From Candidatus Zhuqueibacterota bacterium (GTDB lineage Bacteria; Zhuqueibacterota; Zhuqueibacteria; Zhuqueibacterales; Zhuqueibacteraceae), in assembly GCA_022616415.1 (NCBI GenBank), contig JAKEEU010000131.1:1-64000 (forward strand): a stretch of DNA of 64,000 nucleotides, written 5' to 3'. Both the position numbers and the translations under genes were made by a program. How positions within the stretch are numbered: position 1 is the stretch's first letter; every line of letters begins with the position of its first letter. Below, one piece after another: positions 49,673-58,261 of the stretch. Under the pieces are notes generated by a model. It saw only the letters and a program-made list of their open reading frames with translations, ran no database searches and had not been told where the DNA came from.

Positions 49673-52600
49673 ATGAAGCGCATTTGCTACGCACTCGCCG
49701 CGGGTTTGATGCTGGCCAGCCGGCTTTTCGCACAATCCGCAGACAAAGATCCCCTGCTGGGCAATTACGTTTTGGGCAATTCCGCTGAGTTTGTCATGCT
49801 CTGGTCGGAAAATCAATACAGCTCAGACCAGCAGAGCTTTCAAAAGATTTACGATTTCGTCAATCTCAACAATCCCTCTTTGCAGGATAAAATTCAACCC
49901 GCGACGCGGCAGCATGAAGCGGGCGCGACGGGCATTGCCGGTAATCGCAAAATAGACGTCATCACCGGCGATTTCAACGGCGATAGCGCCGATGATTTGA
50001 TTGCGGTTTGGGAAGGCCCCAATCGCACCATTGCCATGATCATTCCGCAAATCGACAAAGACCAGCTCAATTGGTCGAGCGCGAATGCCACCACCATCGC
50101 CGGCGCACAGCTTATTGACAACGCCACACAAACCGGCGGGCAGATGCGTCTGGCAAGCGGACATTTCGATGATGATCCGCAGGAAGAGTTCATTCTCGCC
50201 TACTGGGCGGCGGACAAGACGATTCGCCTCACGGTTTATGACACGAATGGGAGTCTCTCGCCGCAAGCCAAAGGCTCGATTGCGGATGTCTCGTTGCCAA
50301 TCGGCGATCGCCCCATGGTGGATCGCTCCGCGCGCTTCGATATCGCCACCGGTGATCTCGACGGCGATGGCACCGACGAAATCATTCTTGTTGCGGCTGA
50401 GCCTGTGACTTCCGGATGCACAGGAAATCAGGGCTGCTGGTCAGTGTATGTGAAAATTTATGACTGCGACACCAACAGCGGCCAAATCATTCCACAAGCG
50501 ATTCCTAAAACGCAGACGGCGCTCTTCACGAAAACCGACAACAGCTCGAGGTGGCTCGAGCGTGTGGCGGTGGCCGCCGGCGATTTCGATAATGATGCGG
50601 TCGATGAAATCGTGGTTGGATTCGAGGTGGCCTATAATGGCGCAACGCATCTCTGGTATTTGCAAACGTTGGAAGTCAGCGCGGACTTGCACGGCATTAC
50701 TTCCGGTGTCGGCGAGCAGACCCAACAGGATTCGGAAATCGGCAATTTCGGTTACCCCATGAGCCTCGTCACCGGCGATCTCGACGGCGACGGCAGCGAT
50801 GAAATCTTGTACGCCGCGCGCCAACTGAAAATTTACAAATCGAACAGCCAGTTAAAACTGAGCCAGGTTGGGGGACAGGGACTGGGCACGATGCCGGGAA
50901 GTGACAGCCGGCGCATGCTGGCGTTGGCTGATTTGGATGCGGACAACGACGTTGCTCACGACGTCGGCAATTGGACACCGGAGATCGTCGTGGCGGTGGA
51001 TCAGGATTTCAGCACCGACGGCGGTATCAACGTCGACGCGCGGTTCTATCTGCGCGTGTTCAAGTATACGCCCGGCCAATTCAATCTCCAACTTCGGGCG
51101 GAATTGACCGACGAAGTCAGCGAAATCAGCGGCGCGCGGCCAATGGCGCTTGCCGCTGGTGATTTTGGCGGGAACGGCATTCGCGCCGGTAAACCCAAAC
51201 GCTACACGCAAACCGACATCGTCGAGCCGATTGTAATTTTGAACGCGCCGCCGACGCATTTCGATATTTTCGACGGCCAGACTTACGATATTGCCAAGTG
51301 TTACAGCGGCGGTTGCCAGTTCGTTTCGAACTATCGAACGGAAACCGAGCGCACCATCGAAGTCACCACGGAATTTAACGAAGATTGGGCGGTCGGCGCT
51401 AATGTCAGCGGCGGCTTCACGATCCCAATTTTAAAAGTCGGCGTCGAAGTGAAATTGGAAACGAAATACGGCCAAGGCTTTTCCAAAGTCAACAGGAATC
51501 GGCAAACTTTCCTGGTCAGCCAGTCGATCAACGCCATTGCGGACGATTGGATTTATGCCATGATTGTGGATTACGACATTTGGGAATACCCTTTGTTTTT
51601 GGGCGGCGCTCTCGAAGGCTATATCGCCGTGGTCGTGCCCAAAACCAAAACGCGCGCCTGGTTTGACAGCAAAAGCTTCAATGCCAATTCGTATCTGCCC
51701 TTTCACGAGGTCGGGAATATTTTGTCGTATCAGGAAATCGCCGCGCCGGCGGAAAACACTTTCCTCGACGAGGCCGTGCGCTGGAATACCGGCGACCGCA
51801 TCACACTAAACAACAATTCAAGCGCAACCTGGACGCTCACTTCCGAGGGCCAGAACGAAACCACCACGCAGCGCTCGGCAAAATTCAGCATCGGCGGCTC
51901 GGTGGACTTCAATATTCCGGTCCGGTTCATTCCGAACTTTGGCATCAATGGCAACTACGCAAACGAGACGGTTTCAACATACAGCTCGCGAGTTCGGGAT
52001 CAAAAAGGCCTTGGCGTGCATTTCGATGCGATTGACCTGAGCTTGGGCAACACGCGCTATGCCGTCACGCCGTATGTTTATTGGGCAAAAAACGGCGCGC
52101 TGGTTTTGGATTACGCGGTGAAGCCCGAGCTGCCGAACAATCCGCTTGAGAGCACGTGGTGGTCGCAACGCTATGGCGAGAAACCCGATCCGGCTTTTAT
52201 TTTGCCCTGGCGTTACGATCCGGAGAAAGGCCTTGGCATTGGCGAAGAAGCGCAACGGCAGCGGACGAAAGATATTATTTTCGATCCCGTCAATCCCAAA
52301 GTCGGCGACGTTATCACGATCAAAGCCAGAATTCAAAATTACAGCTTGCTGCCGACCACCGGCCCGGTGAAAGTGCGCTTTTATGTCGGCGATCCGGACG
52401 CCGGCGGCACGCTGATTCTTAGCACCACCGGCGCGCCGGAAGTGTTGACCGACACGGCGATTCCTGCTCGCGGCAGCAGCGTCGTCAGCATGACGTGGCA
52501 GCTTCCCAACAACATCGCGCAGTTTTCGCGGATTTACGCCGCTCTCGACCCGGACGGCAACATGAGCGAGATTCACGAAAACAACAACAAAGGCTGGAGC

Positions 52601-52927
52601 GTGCTCAAAGTCGAAGGCGGGTTGCCGACGGGTGTTGAAGTTACGGACGAGATGAATATTCCCGACGCGTTTAGCGTGAGCCAGAATTATCCGAATCCGT
52701 TTAATCCGGTAACGCAAATAGAATACGCCTTGCCGAAACCGGCGCACGTTCGTTTGGCCATTTACAACATGCTTGGCCAGGAGGTGATGCGGCTGGTGGA
52801 TAAGCTGCAGCCAGTGGGACGTTATCATGTCTCTGCGGATGCACGTAACTTGACCAGCGGCTTGTATCTCTATCGCATTGAAGCCGGCGATTTCGTGCAA
52901 ACGCGGCGAATGATGCTGGTGAGGTAA
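49673..52927 (+). CDS. Secreted FG-GAP repeat protein with CARDB and C-terminal sorting domains
   Basis: The 1084-residue protein has AAGGAGAACAACC before the ATG and a signal peptide (cleavage near RLFAQS). Residues ~100-500 carry FG-GAP/VCBS-like repeats with Ca-binding DxDGDGxDE patterns (GDLDGDGTDEIIL, GDLDGDGSDEILYA). Residues ~560-800 resemble an aerolysin-like beta region, rich in 'TEFNEDWAVGANVSGGF'-type strands. A CARDB-type domain (~855-955, PKVGDVITIKARIQNYSLLP) and a sorting domain beginning QNYPNPFNPVTQIEYALP and ending QTRRMMLVR follow. It is likely a surface or secreted binding protein; a membrane-active role is speculative. Confidence 0.82.
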   Translation: MKRICYALAAGLMLASRLFAQSADKDPLLGNYVLGNSAEFVMLWSENQYSSDQQSFQKIYDFVNLNNPSLQDKIQPATRQHEAGATGIAGNRKIDVITGDFNGDSADDLIAVWEGPNRTIAMIIPQIDKDQLNWSSANATTIAGAQLIDNATQTGGQMRLASGHFDDDPQEEFILAYWAADKTIRLTVYDTNGSLSPQAKGSIADVSLPIGDRPMVDRSARFDIATGDLDGDGTDEIILVAAEPVTSGCTGNQGCWSVYVKIYDCDTNSGQIIPQAIPKTQTALFTKTDNSSRWLERVAVAAGDFDNDAVDEIVVGFEVAYNGATHLWYLQTLEVSADLHGITSGVGEQTQQDSEIGNFGYPMSLVTGDLDGDGSDEILYAARQLKIYKSNSQLKLSQVGGQGLGTMPGSDSRRMLALADLDADNDVAHDVGNWTPEIVVAVDQDFSTDGGINVDARFYLRVFKYTPGQFNLQLRAELTDEVSEISGARPMALAAGDFGGNGIRAGKPKRYTQTDIVEPIVILNAPPTHFDIFDGQTYDIAKCYSGGCQFVSNYRTETERTIEVTTEFNEDWAVGANVSGGFTIPILKVGVEVKLETKYGQGFSKVNRNRQTFLVSQSINAIADDWIYAMIVDYDIWEYPLFLGGALEGYIAVVVPKTKTRAWFDSKSFNANSYLPFHEVGNILSYQEIAAPAENTFLDEAVRWNTGDRITLNNNSSATWTLTSEGQNETTTQRSAKFSIGGSVDFNIPVRFIPNFGINGNYANETVSTYSSRVRDQKGLGVHFDAIDLSLGNTRYAVTPYVYWAKNGALVLDYAVKPELPNNPLESTWWSQRYGEKPDPAFILPWRYDPEKGLGIGEEAQRQRTKDIIFDPVNPKVGDVITIKARIQNYSLLPTTGPVKVRFYVGDPDAGGTLILSTTGAPEVLTDTAIPARGSSVVSMTWQLPNNIAQFSRIYAALDPDGNMSEIHENNNKGWSVLKVEGGLPTGVEVTDEMNIPDAFSVSQNYPNPFNPVTQIEYALPKPAHVRLAIYNMLGQEVMRLVDKLQPVGRYHVSADARNLTSGLYLYRIEAGDFVQTRRMMLVR

Positions 52928-52978
52928 CTCCACTGCTGCAATCCAGCCGGCCCGTCAGAAAAGCACCGTCTGCTTTTT

Positions 52979-53055
52979 GAAATGTCATTCTGTTGTTCTC
53001 GTTCCAATCCAAGCCGTGCTGCCAGATTGGAAAAAGACTTGCGGAATGACATTTC
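52979..53055. repeat. Family A inverted-repeat element, copy 4
   Basis: GAAATGTCATTC (52979-52990) and GAATGACATTTC (53044-53055) are perfect 12-bp inverted ends. Sub-terminal CCAATC/GATTGG words pair in the middle. It lies in the 319-bp gap before the second kinase gene; the rest of the gap shows nothing assignable. Confidence 0.85.
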
Positions 53056-53246
53056 TTTTGGGGCCTCCACTTCCAAGCCGAAAATTTCAATTGCAAAAGT
53101 ATAAATTTTTTCTATATATCTTGGAAGCTTAAAAATAGCAAAAACGTTTCATCAAACTTCAAGATTATGGAAAAACGATCCAGCTCAAAAATTACTCGCA
53201 TCTCTTCGCATGTTTCGTGGGCAATAAAAATTTGGCAGCGTGACGC

Positions 53247-54350
53247 GTGAACTGGCTTTCTGACAAACTGGTGGCCCATCTGCGCAGCGTGGCGGATTTG
53301 CCCGACCTGAGCGGCACGAAGTACCGGCTGCTCGAAAAATTCTCCCGCGGCGGCATGGGCACTATTTATCTTGCCGAGGACGCCAGTCTCGGCCGCAAGG
53401 TTGCGATGAAAGTCTTGCACGCGCCCGATGCTACCGGTGACTTGTCGGCCCGCATGTTGCGCGAAGCGCGAGTCATCGCGCAGCTCGAGCATCCGAGCAT
53501 CGTGCCGGTGCATGATGTCGGTGAGCTGCCGGATGGCCGCGTTTTTTACGTGATGAAATTCGTGCAAGGCAGCCGGCTGGATCAATACGCGCAAGACACG
53601 CGCTCGCTTCCCGATCTGTTGCGCATCTTCCAGAAAGTCTGCGAGGCGGTGGCTTTTGCGCATGCGCACGGCGTGATCCATCGCGACCTCAAGCCGGAGA
53701 ACATCATGGTTGGCGCGTTTGGCGAGGTGCTGGTGATGGACTGGGGCTTGGCGAAGATTGTTGAGGCGGAGGGCCGAGGGCGGAGGGCGGAGGGCGAAAG
53801 ACCGAGGGCGGAGAGCGGAGGGCTGAGGGCCGAGAGTGAAGAGCAGAATTCAGTAAATGGAAAAGTTGCTGCATCTGCGGCGCATGAAACTTTGCACGGC
53901 ACGGTGATGGGCACGCCGGCTTACATGGCGCCGGAGCAAAAGCGCGGCGAGATCGATCAGATTGACCAGCGCACGGATGTTTTTGCGCTCGGCGCGATTT
54001 TATATTTTTTGCTAACTGGGCAGAGCAAAGTCGGACTTGCGCAAAAGGATTCTCCAATTTCAACAACAAATTCAAACGCAAGTCCGGCTTTACTTAACAC
54101 AAAAATACCAAAATCACTGATGGCAATTTGCGCCAAAGCCATGGCCGAAGAAAAGGCGCAACGTTTTGCCGGCGCGCTCGATCTGGCTAAAGATATCGAG
54201 CGCTTTCTCAACGGCCTGGCGGTTTCTTCCTATAAGGAAAATATTTTTGAGAAAGCCTGGCGTTGGTTGAAACAATATCGGTTCATCGTCTTGCTCGTGT
54301 TGGTTTATTTGCTCGTAAGAATTTTGCTCATTCTTTTGCTTCGTTCTTAA
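53247..54350 (+). CDS. Membrane Ser/Thr protein kinase carrying repeat-derived insertions
   Basis: The 367-residue kinase has a G-loop ([14 protein letters not shown]), K55, HRDLKPEN (145-152) and DWG in place of DFG (165-167). The [10 protein letters not shown] form occurs in planctomycete-type kinases. After it, residues ~173-200 ([20 protein letters not shown] and following) come from a DNA minisatellite. Residues ~259-284 come from a family D hairpin lying in frame. APEQ and the [17 protein letters not shown] block are intact. A C-terminal transmembrane helix (~345-365) ends the protein. The start is GTG at 53247, with no good ribosome site. Activity may survive, since both insertions fall in loop regions. 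Confidence 0.82.
   Translation: MNWLSDKLVAHLRSVADLPDLSGTKYRLLEKFSRGGMGTIYLAEDASLGRKVAMKVLHAPDATGDLSARMLREARVIAQLEHPSIVPVHDVGELPDGRVFYVMKFVQGSRLDQYAQDTRSLPDLLRIFQKVCEAVAFAHAHGVIHRDLKPENIMVGAFGEVLVMDWGLAKIVEAEGRGRRAEGERPRAESGGLRAESEEQNSVNGKVAASAAHETLHGTVMGTPAYMAPEQKRGEIDQIDQRTDVFALGAILYFLLTGQSKVGLAQKDSPISTTNSNASPALLNTKIPKSLMAICAKAMAEEKAQRFAGALDLAKDIERFLNGLAVSSYKENIFEKAWRWLKQYRFIVLLVLVYLLVRILLILLLRS
53764..53843 (+). repeat. GGCGGAGGGC minisatellite inside the kinase gene
   Basis: Irregular tandem units of GAGGGCGGAGGGC and GAGGGCCGAGAGC occupy 80 bp between the DWG and APE motifs. They keep the reading frame and encode an R/A/E/G-rich linker. The purine-only plus strand is unlike the surrounding sequence. 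Confidence 0.8.
54027..54091. repeat. Family D inverted-repeat element inside the kinase coding sequence
   Basis: AAAGTCGGACTTGCG (54027-54041) and CGCAAGTCCGGCTTT (54077-54091) are inverted ends with one mismatch, matching the arms at 27783 and 30400. The 65-bp unit lies in frame after LLTGQS and encodes [23 protein letters not shown]. Confidence 0.85.
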
Positions 54351-54420
54351 AGAGTTTTGGAGAAACGTGTAATAGAGAGGCTGAGAGGATTGGTCAACGA
54401 ATGAAAAAGACCAAAAGATA

Positions 54421-54488
54421 AATTAAGACCAATCCCGCTGCGGCGGGATTTTTATCCGTTGGTCTTAATTCATCCGTTGGGGATTTTT
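54421..54488 (+). terminator. Family B repeat copy 4, terminator-like
   Basis: AATTAAGACCAA (54421-54432) pairs with TTGGTCTTAATT (54459-54470). Inside, AATCCCGC/GCGGGATT plus TTTT (54431-54453) is a classical terminator. CATCCGTTGGGGATTTTTTT closes the unit. It follows the kinase gene. Confidence 0.75.
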
Positions 54489-54539
54489 TTTGAACAGCAA
54501 ACTGCAACATTCTTGAACTAAACCTGAAGGAGGAAAGTC

Positions 54540-54923
54540 ATGTCGAAACCTGTGTTGGGCTTGATTCTCGGTGCGATTCTCGGCGTGTTTGATGGCCTTA
54601 CGGCGCTGTTGGAGCCGGATATTGCGAACAATCCTGAAGTCGGTGCGGCGATGACCGGCATTATCGCCGGCTCCTCGGTCAAAGGTCTACTAGCCGGCTT
54701 GCTCATCGGCTTTTTTGCGCGCAAAGTCAAATCGCTCAAATCCGGTCTAATCTTCGGCGGCGTAGTTGGCTTGGTTTTAGCTTTTATTATCGCGGCGATG
54801 CCTGATCCTTCCGGCAAGCATTATTGGCTGCAAATCATGATACCAGGTACCATCGTCGGCATCATTCTCGGTTACGTCACGCAAAAATACGGCAAAGAAC
54901 CCAAGCCGGCAACGGCCAATTAA
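54540..54923 (+). CDS. Small glycine-rich membrane protein
   Basis: The 127-residue protein follows a strong GGAGG site. It has three to four hydrophobic helices with glycine-zipper spacing (LGLILGAILGVFDGL, GIIAGSSVKGLLAGLLIGFF, GLIFGGVVGLVLAFIIA, MIPGTIVGIILGYV). No known motif is present. It resembles generic inner-membrane proteins often found as single genes. The next gene lies 52 bp downstream on the same strand. Confidence 0.7.
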   Translation: MSKPVLGLILGAILGVFDGLTALLEPDIANNPEVGAAMTGIIAGSSVKGLLAGLLIGFFARKVKSLKSGLIFGGVVGLVLAFIIAAMPDPSGKHYWLQIMIPGTIVGIILGYVTQKYGKEPKPATAN

Positions 54924-54975
54924 CCAAAAGTCATGACGAAACTGATTCTGTCAAAGCCCGTTTTAAGGAGAAGTT

Positions 54976-55401
54976 ATGGTTGACAATGTAGCATTAACAC
55001 CTTCTGCGGGCAGCGTTTCTCGTCGACCGGTAGGACTTGCGATGATCGTCGTTCTCCTCGCCCTGGCCAACACTTTTGGCGGCCTTTATGGGTTAACGCA
55101 TCGCGCGGACTTTTTTTCGCAATTTCCGCGCTTCACGACGTCGTTGTGGAATATCTATCTGCTCTGCCCGCTCGTTGGCATCACGGCGATGGTCGCGATC
55201 TGGTTTTGGCGAAGGTGGGGCTTTTGGCTGGCGTGCATTGGCGCTGCAGTTGTATTCGCGATTGAACTATATGTCATGGGACCGGCGGTTTGGAAGATTT
55301 ACCGCGTTCCATTTTCATTGGCTTTGATGATTTTTTTTATTCGACCAGTTTGGAAACAATTTAAATACTGGCGTGGATATTTTTTCTGGTGTCTCTTATG
55401 A
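54976..55401 (+). CDS. Small four-helix membrane protein
   Basis: The 141-residue protein starts after AAGGAG. Hydrophobic segments at residues ~20-42, 60-80, 84-105 and 112-122 predict an inner-membrane protein. W/R-rich loops (WFWRRWGFWLACIG, FIRPVWKQFKYWRG) lie between them. No family is recognised. It probably shares a transcript with the gene before it and the phosphoribosyltransferase gene after it. Confidence 0.65.
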   Translation: MVDNVALTPSAGSVSRRPVGLAMIVVLLALANTFGGLYGLTHRADFFSQFPRFTTSLWNIYLLCPLVGITAMVAIWFWRRWGFWLACIGAAVVFAIELYVMGPAVWKIYRVPFSLALMIFFIRPVWKQFKYWRGYFFWCLL

Positions 55402-55437
55402 TAGCGAGGAAAGCAAATACGTAAGGCCGGTTTGTTC

Positions 55438-55998
55438 ATGCAAAGTTACGACTACTCACAACGAAAAGGCGTCGAGGAGATAAGTTGGGAACGCTTCGCC
55501 CAACTCACCAAAACACTCGCTGAAAAACTTGCTGAGGCGGGCATCGAGGTAATTGTCGGCATTGCAAGGGCCGGTTTGTTCCCTGCGACCGCAGTTGCCT
55601 GTGCGCTTCGTTGTGAGTTGTATCCAGTACGCGTAACACGTCGGGAGAATGACCGAGTGACTTTCGAGCATCCGGTTTGGAAAATTGACGTTTCTCCGGA
55701 AATCAGCGGCAAAGTCATTGCAGTGGTGGATGAAATCGCCGACACCGGAGAAACGCTGGCGCTAGTTGCCAAACGCGCGCGCGAGCTTGGCGCAACGCGC
55801 GTGGTCACCGCCAGCTTGATCAGCCACACTTGGGCAAAACCGATGCCGGAGATCGTGGCGCTGGTCACCGACGCATTCGTCATTTTTCCGTGGGATAAAT
55901 ATATTTATCGGGATGGGCAGTGGCAACTCCATCCGGAATTAACCGAAGCATTAAACTTACAACGTAAAACTCTGAAGATTAATTTCGCCAACGGATGA
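55438..55998 (+). CDS. Phosphoribosyltransferase-family protein
   Basis: The 186-residue protein has a type I PRTase core: 'VIVGIARAGLFPATAVACAL' and the PRPP-binding motif VIAVVDEIADTGETLALVAK. It resembles xanthine/hypoxanthine-type PRTases in length, but the hood that sets base specificity is not diagnostic, so the base is left open. ATG 55438 is preferred over TTG 55432. The last residues (FANG) and the stop arise from a family B repeat. Confidence 0.87.
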   Translation: MQSYDYSQRKGVEEISWERFAQLTKTLAEKLAEAGIEVIVGIARAGLFPATAVACALRCELYPVRVTRRENDRVTFEHPVWKIDVSPEISGKVIAVVDEIADTGETLALVAKRARELGATRVVTASLISHTWAKPMPEIVALVTDAFVIFPWDKYIYRDGQWQLHPELTEALNLQRKTLKINFANG

Positions 55999-56076
55999 AA
56001 GCCCTACGGGCGTAGCCTACGACCATAGACGGCCAACTGATTTACAAATAGCTTTATCCGTTGGTCGTTTTTTCAA
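55988..56076 (+). terminator. Family B repeat copy 5, overlapping a stop codon
   Basis: CCAACGGAT (55988-55996) and ATCCGTTGG (56056-56064) are inverted ends, followed by TCGTTTTTTC. CCCTACGGGCGTAGCC forms an inner hairpin. The left end provides the stop codon of the phosphoribosyltransferase gene. Confidence 0.7.
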
Positions 56077-56131
56077 CTGTTGGAGAAAATCTTGCGAATC
56101 TAAAGCTGCTTATCCATAACGGAGACTTTAC

Positions 56132-58204
56132 ATGAATCAGCGACGGTTCTTTGTTGCCATTGTAATGGTCGTTGTGCTATGTTCTTTTGTTCAAGCAAAC
56201 GCCCAAAACAAAAAATCACCGGCCCTCACCCCCGAATATCAATCCTACCTCGCGCATATTGCCGCGGCGAATGCTTCGCTGCGGTTGAATGAAACCGCCG
56301 AAGCAAAACGCTGGCTGGCTGCCGCGCCGGTGAAATATCGCAACTGGGAATGGCGCTATCTCAACGCCTGCAGCGATAACAGCATCGCGGTGATTAAAAT
56401 TTCCGATTCGACGCCGGACGAAGTGCATTATAGTCCCGACGGCAAAATGCTCATTGCCGCGATGCCCGACAGCAGCATTCGCCTGTTCGACGCCAAGAGT
56501 TTGCAAGAAATCAAACGTCTTACCGGCCACAAGAACTCTGTTTACGCGGCGAAAATCAGCCAAGACGGCACGCGCGTTGTTTCCTGCTCGCGCGACAGCA
56601 CTATAGCGATTTGGAATCTTTCCACCGGCAACATCGAATGGCAAGCCAAAGGCGGCGGCTTTGGCTTGGCGGATGTGGATTTCAGTCCGGATGGCAAGAC
56701 CGCAGCCTATTGTTCCTGGTATCTAAAAAATAGAAAAGTCGTCGGCATCGTTTCGCTTTGGGAGGTTGCAACCGGCAAAGAAATTTGGCGCAGCGATTTT
56801 CGCGATAAGCCCATTCTCGACATTCGCTTCAGCCCCGATGGCAAGCGCCTTGCCGTTGGCACGTGGGGCTGGCACGTCGGCGTGTGGAATCTCGAGAAAA
56901 AAGATGAAGCACCGATGGAGCTGCATTTTGACGACGTGCCGACGTATTCGGCGATTGACGACATCGCCTTCAGTCCCGACGGCGGCAAGATCGCAGCCGC
57001 CACTAAAAATTCGACGCCGCGCGTGTGGGAAATCGAAACCGGCAAACTGCTCTTCGAATTGCGCGGCCATCAGCAGCCGGTGTTCGCAATTGGCTTCAGC
57101 ACCGATGGCAAGCGCATTTATACCGGCAGCGCCGATGCCGCACTGATGATGTGGGATGCCGAAACCAGCAAGCTGATCAAAAAAATTTACGGCCACGAGA
57201 ATAAAATAAACTCGATCGCGTTCGATCCGCGCGGCGGACGTTTCGTCACTGCTTCGTCGGATAACACGATTCGGATTTGGAATGCCGATTTTGGCCTTGA
57301 ATTTGCGAACAAGCAAGGCCGCAGCCAGTACATCTATGCTTTTCCGCTGAGCCAGGACGGAGCGCTGCTGGCAACCAGCGGCCCCGATAATACCATCAGC
57401 ATTTGGGAAACGCAGTCCGGCGCGTTGATCAAAAACTTCAAAGGCTTGGAAAGTTTAATCAACGCGGCGGATTTCAGTCCGGATGGTTCTTTGCTGGTGG
57501 CGTGCAATTGGGATACGCTTGTAAAAATTTGGAACATGAAAACCGGCGAAGTCCATCGCGAGCTGAAAGGCCTCCCGGCGGGCAGCAGCAGTTGCGCCTT
57601 TAGCCCCGATGGCAAATTAGTCGCTTCGGCTTCGAATAAAAAAGCCGCGGTGATGTGGAATGCCGAAACCGGTGAGATGCTCAAAAAACTTCCGCACGAA
57701 GCGAATCTTTATTTTGTTACTTTCAGTCCGGATGGCGCGATGCTCGCCACCGGCGGCCATGACGGCGCGGTGACGTTGTGGAGCACGAAAACTTTTGAGA
57801 AGATTCGCGCCATACCCGCTCACAAAGGAACGGTCTACAGGATCGCTTTCACTGCCGATGGCAAGAAGATGGCGAGCGGCGGGGAAGATAATGCCAAAAT
57901 CTGGGATGTTAAAGCCGGCAACGCTCTGTACGAACTGAAAGGCCATGCACAGCGTGTGTGGACGGTGGCGTTTTCTCCCGATGGCAGCAGATTGGCAACC
58001 GGCTCGGCGGATTTGACGGTACGTCTTTGGGATGTCGATAATGGCATCAGCGTGGCGATCTTTTCAGATTTCTCGAATCCGGTTTATAATCTCGTCTTCA
58101 CGCCGGATGGTACGCGCATGATCGCCAATTCCAGCGGCACCGAGATTGTGATGTACGACACAGTGCCGTTTCGAGAGCGGGTTGGAAAGCAAGTATTACC
58201 CTGA
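56132..58204 (+). CDS. Secreted WD40-repeat protein
   Basis: The 690-residue protein has a signal peptide (cleavage near QANAQN) and a GGAG site. A short helical region contains WRYLNAC. The rest is at least eleven WD40 repeats with 'FSPDGxxLAxxxxDxxIxxW' blades, probably two seven-bladed propellers. Such N-terminal 'RNWEWRYL' leads also occur in kinase-linked WD40 proteins of this type, here without the kinase. It is a periplasmic protein-binding scaffold; partners are unknown. Confidence 0.88.
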   Translation: MNQRRFFVAIVMVVVLCSFVQANAQNKKSPALTPEYQSYLAHIAAANASLRLNETAEAKRWLAAAPVKYRNWEWRYLNACSDNSIAVIKISDSTPDEVHYSPDGKMLIAAMPDSSIRLFDAKSLQEIKRLTGHKNSVYAAKISQDGTRVVSCSRDSTIAIWNLSTGNIEWQAKGGGFGLADVDFSPDGKTAAYCSWYLKNRKVVGIVSLWEVATGKEIWRSDFRDKPILDIRFSPDGKRLAVGTWGWHVGVWNLEKKDEAPMELHFDDVPTYSAIDDIAFSPDGGKIAAATKNSTPRVWEIETGKLLFELRGHQQPVFAIGFSTDGKRIYTGSADAALMMWDAETSKLIKKIYGHENKINSIAFDPRGGRFVTASSDNTIRIWNADFGLEFANKQGRSQYIYAFPLSQDGALLATSGPDNTISIWETQSGALIKNFKGLESLINAADFSPDGSLLVACNWDTLVKIWNMKTGEVHRELKGLPAGSSSCAFSPDGKLVASASNKKAAVMWNAETGEMLKKLPHEANLYFVTFSPDGAMLATGGHDGAVTLWSTKTFEKIRAIPAHKGTVYRIAFTADGKKMASGGEDNAKIWDVKAGNALYELKGHAQRVWTVAFSPDGSRLATGSADLTVRLWDVDNGISVAIFSDFSNPVYNLVFTPDGTRMIANSSGTEIVMYDTVPFRERVGKQVLP

Positions 58205-58261
58205 AGAAACTATGATGGCCGTGAAGATTTTTTGAAGTCAAACTAATTCTACTTTGATAAT

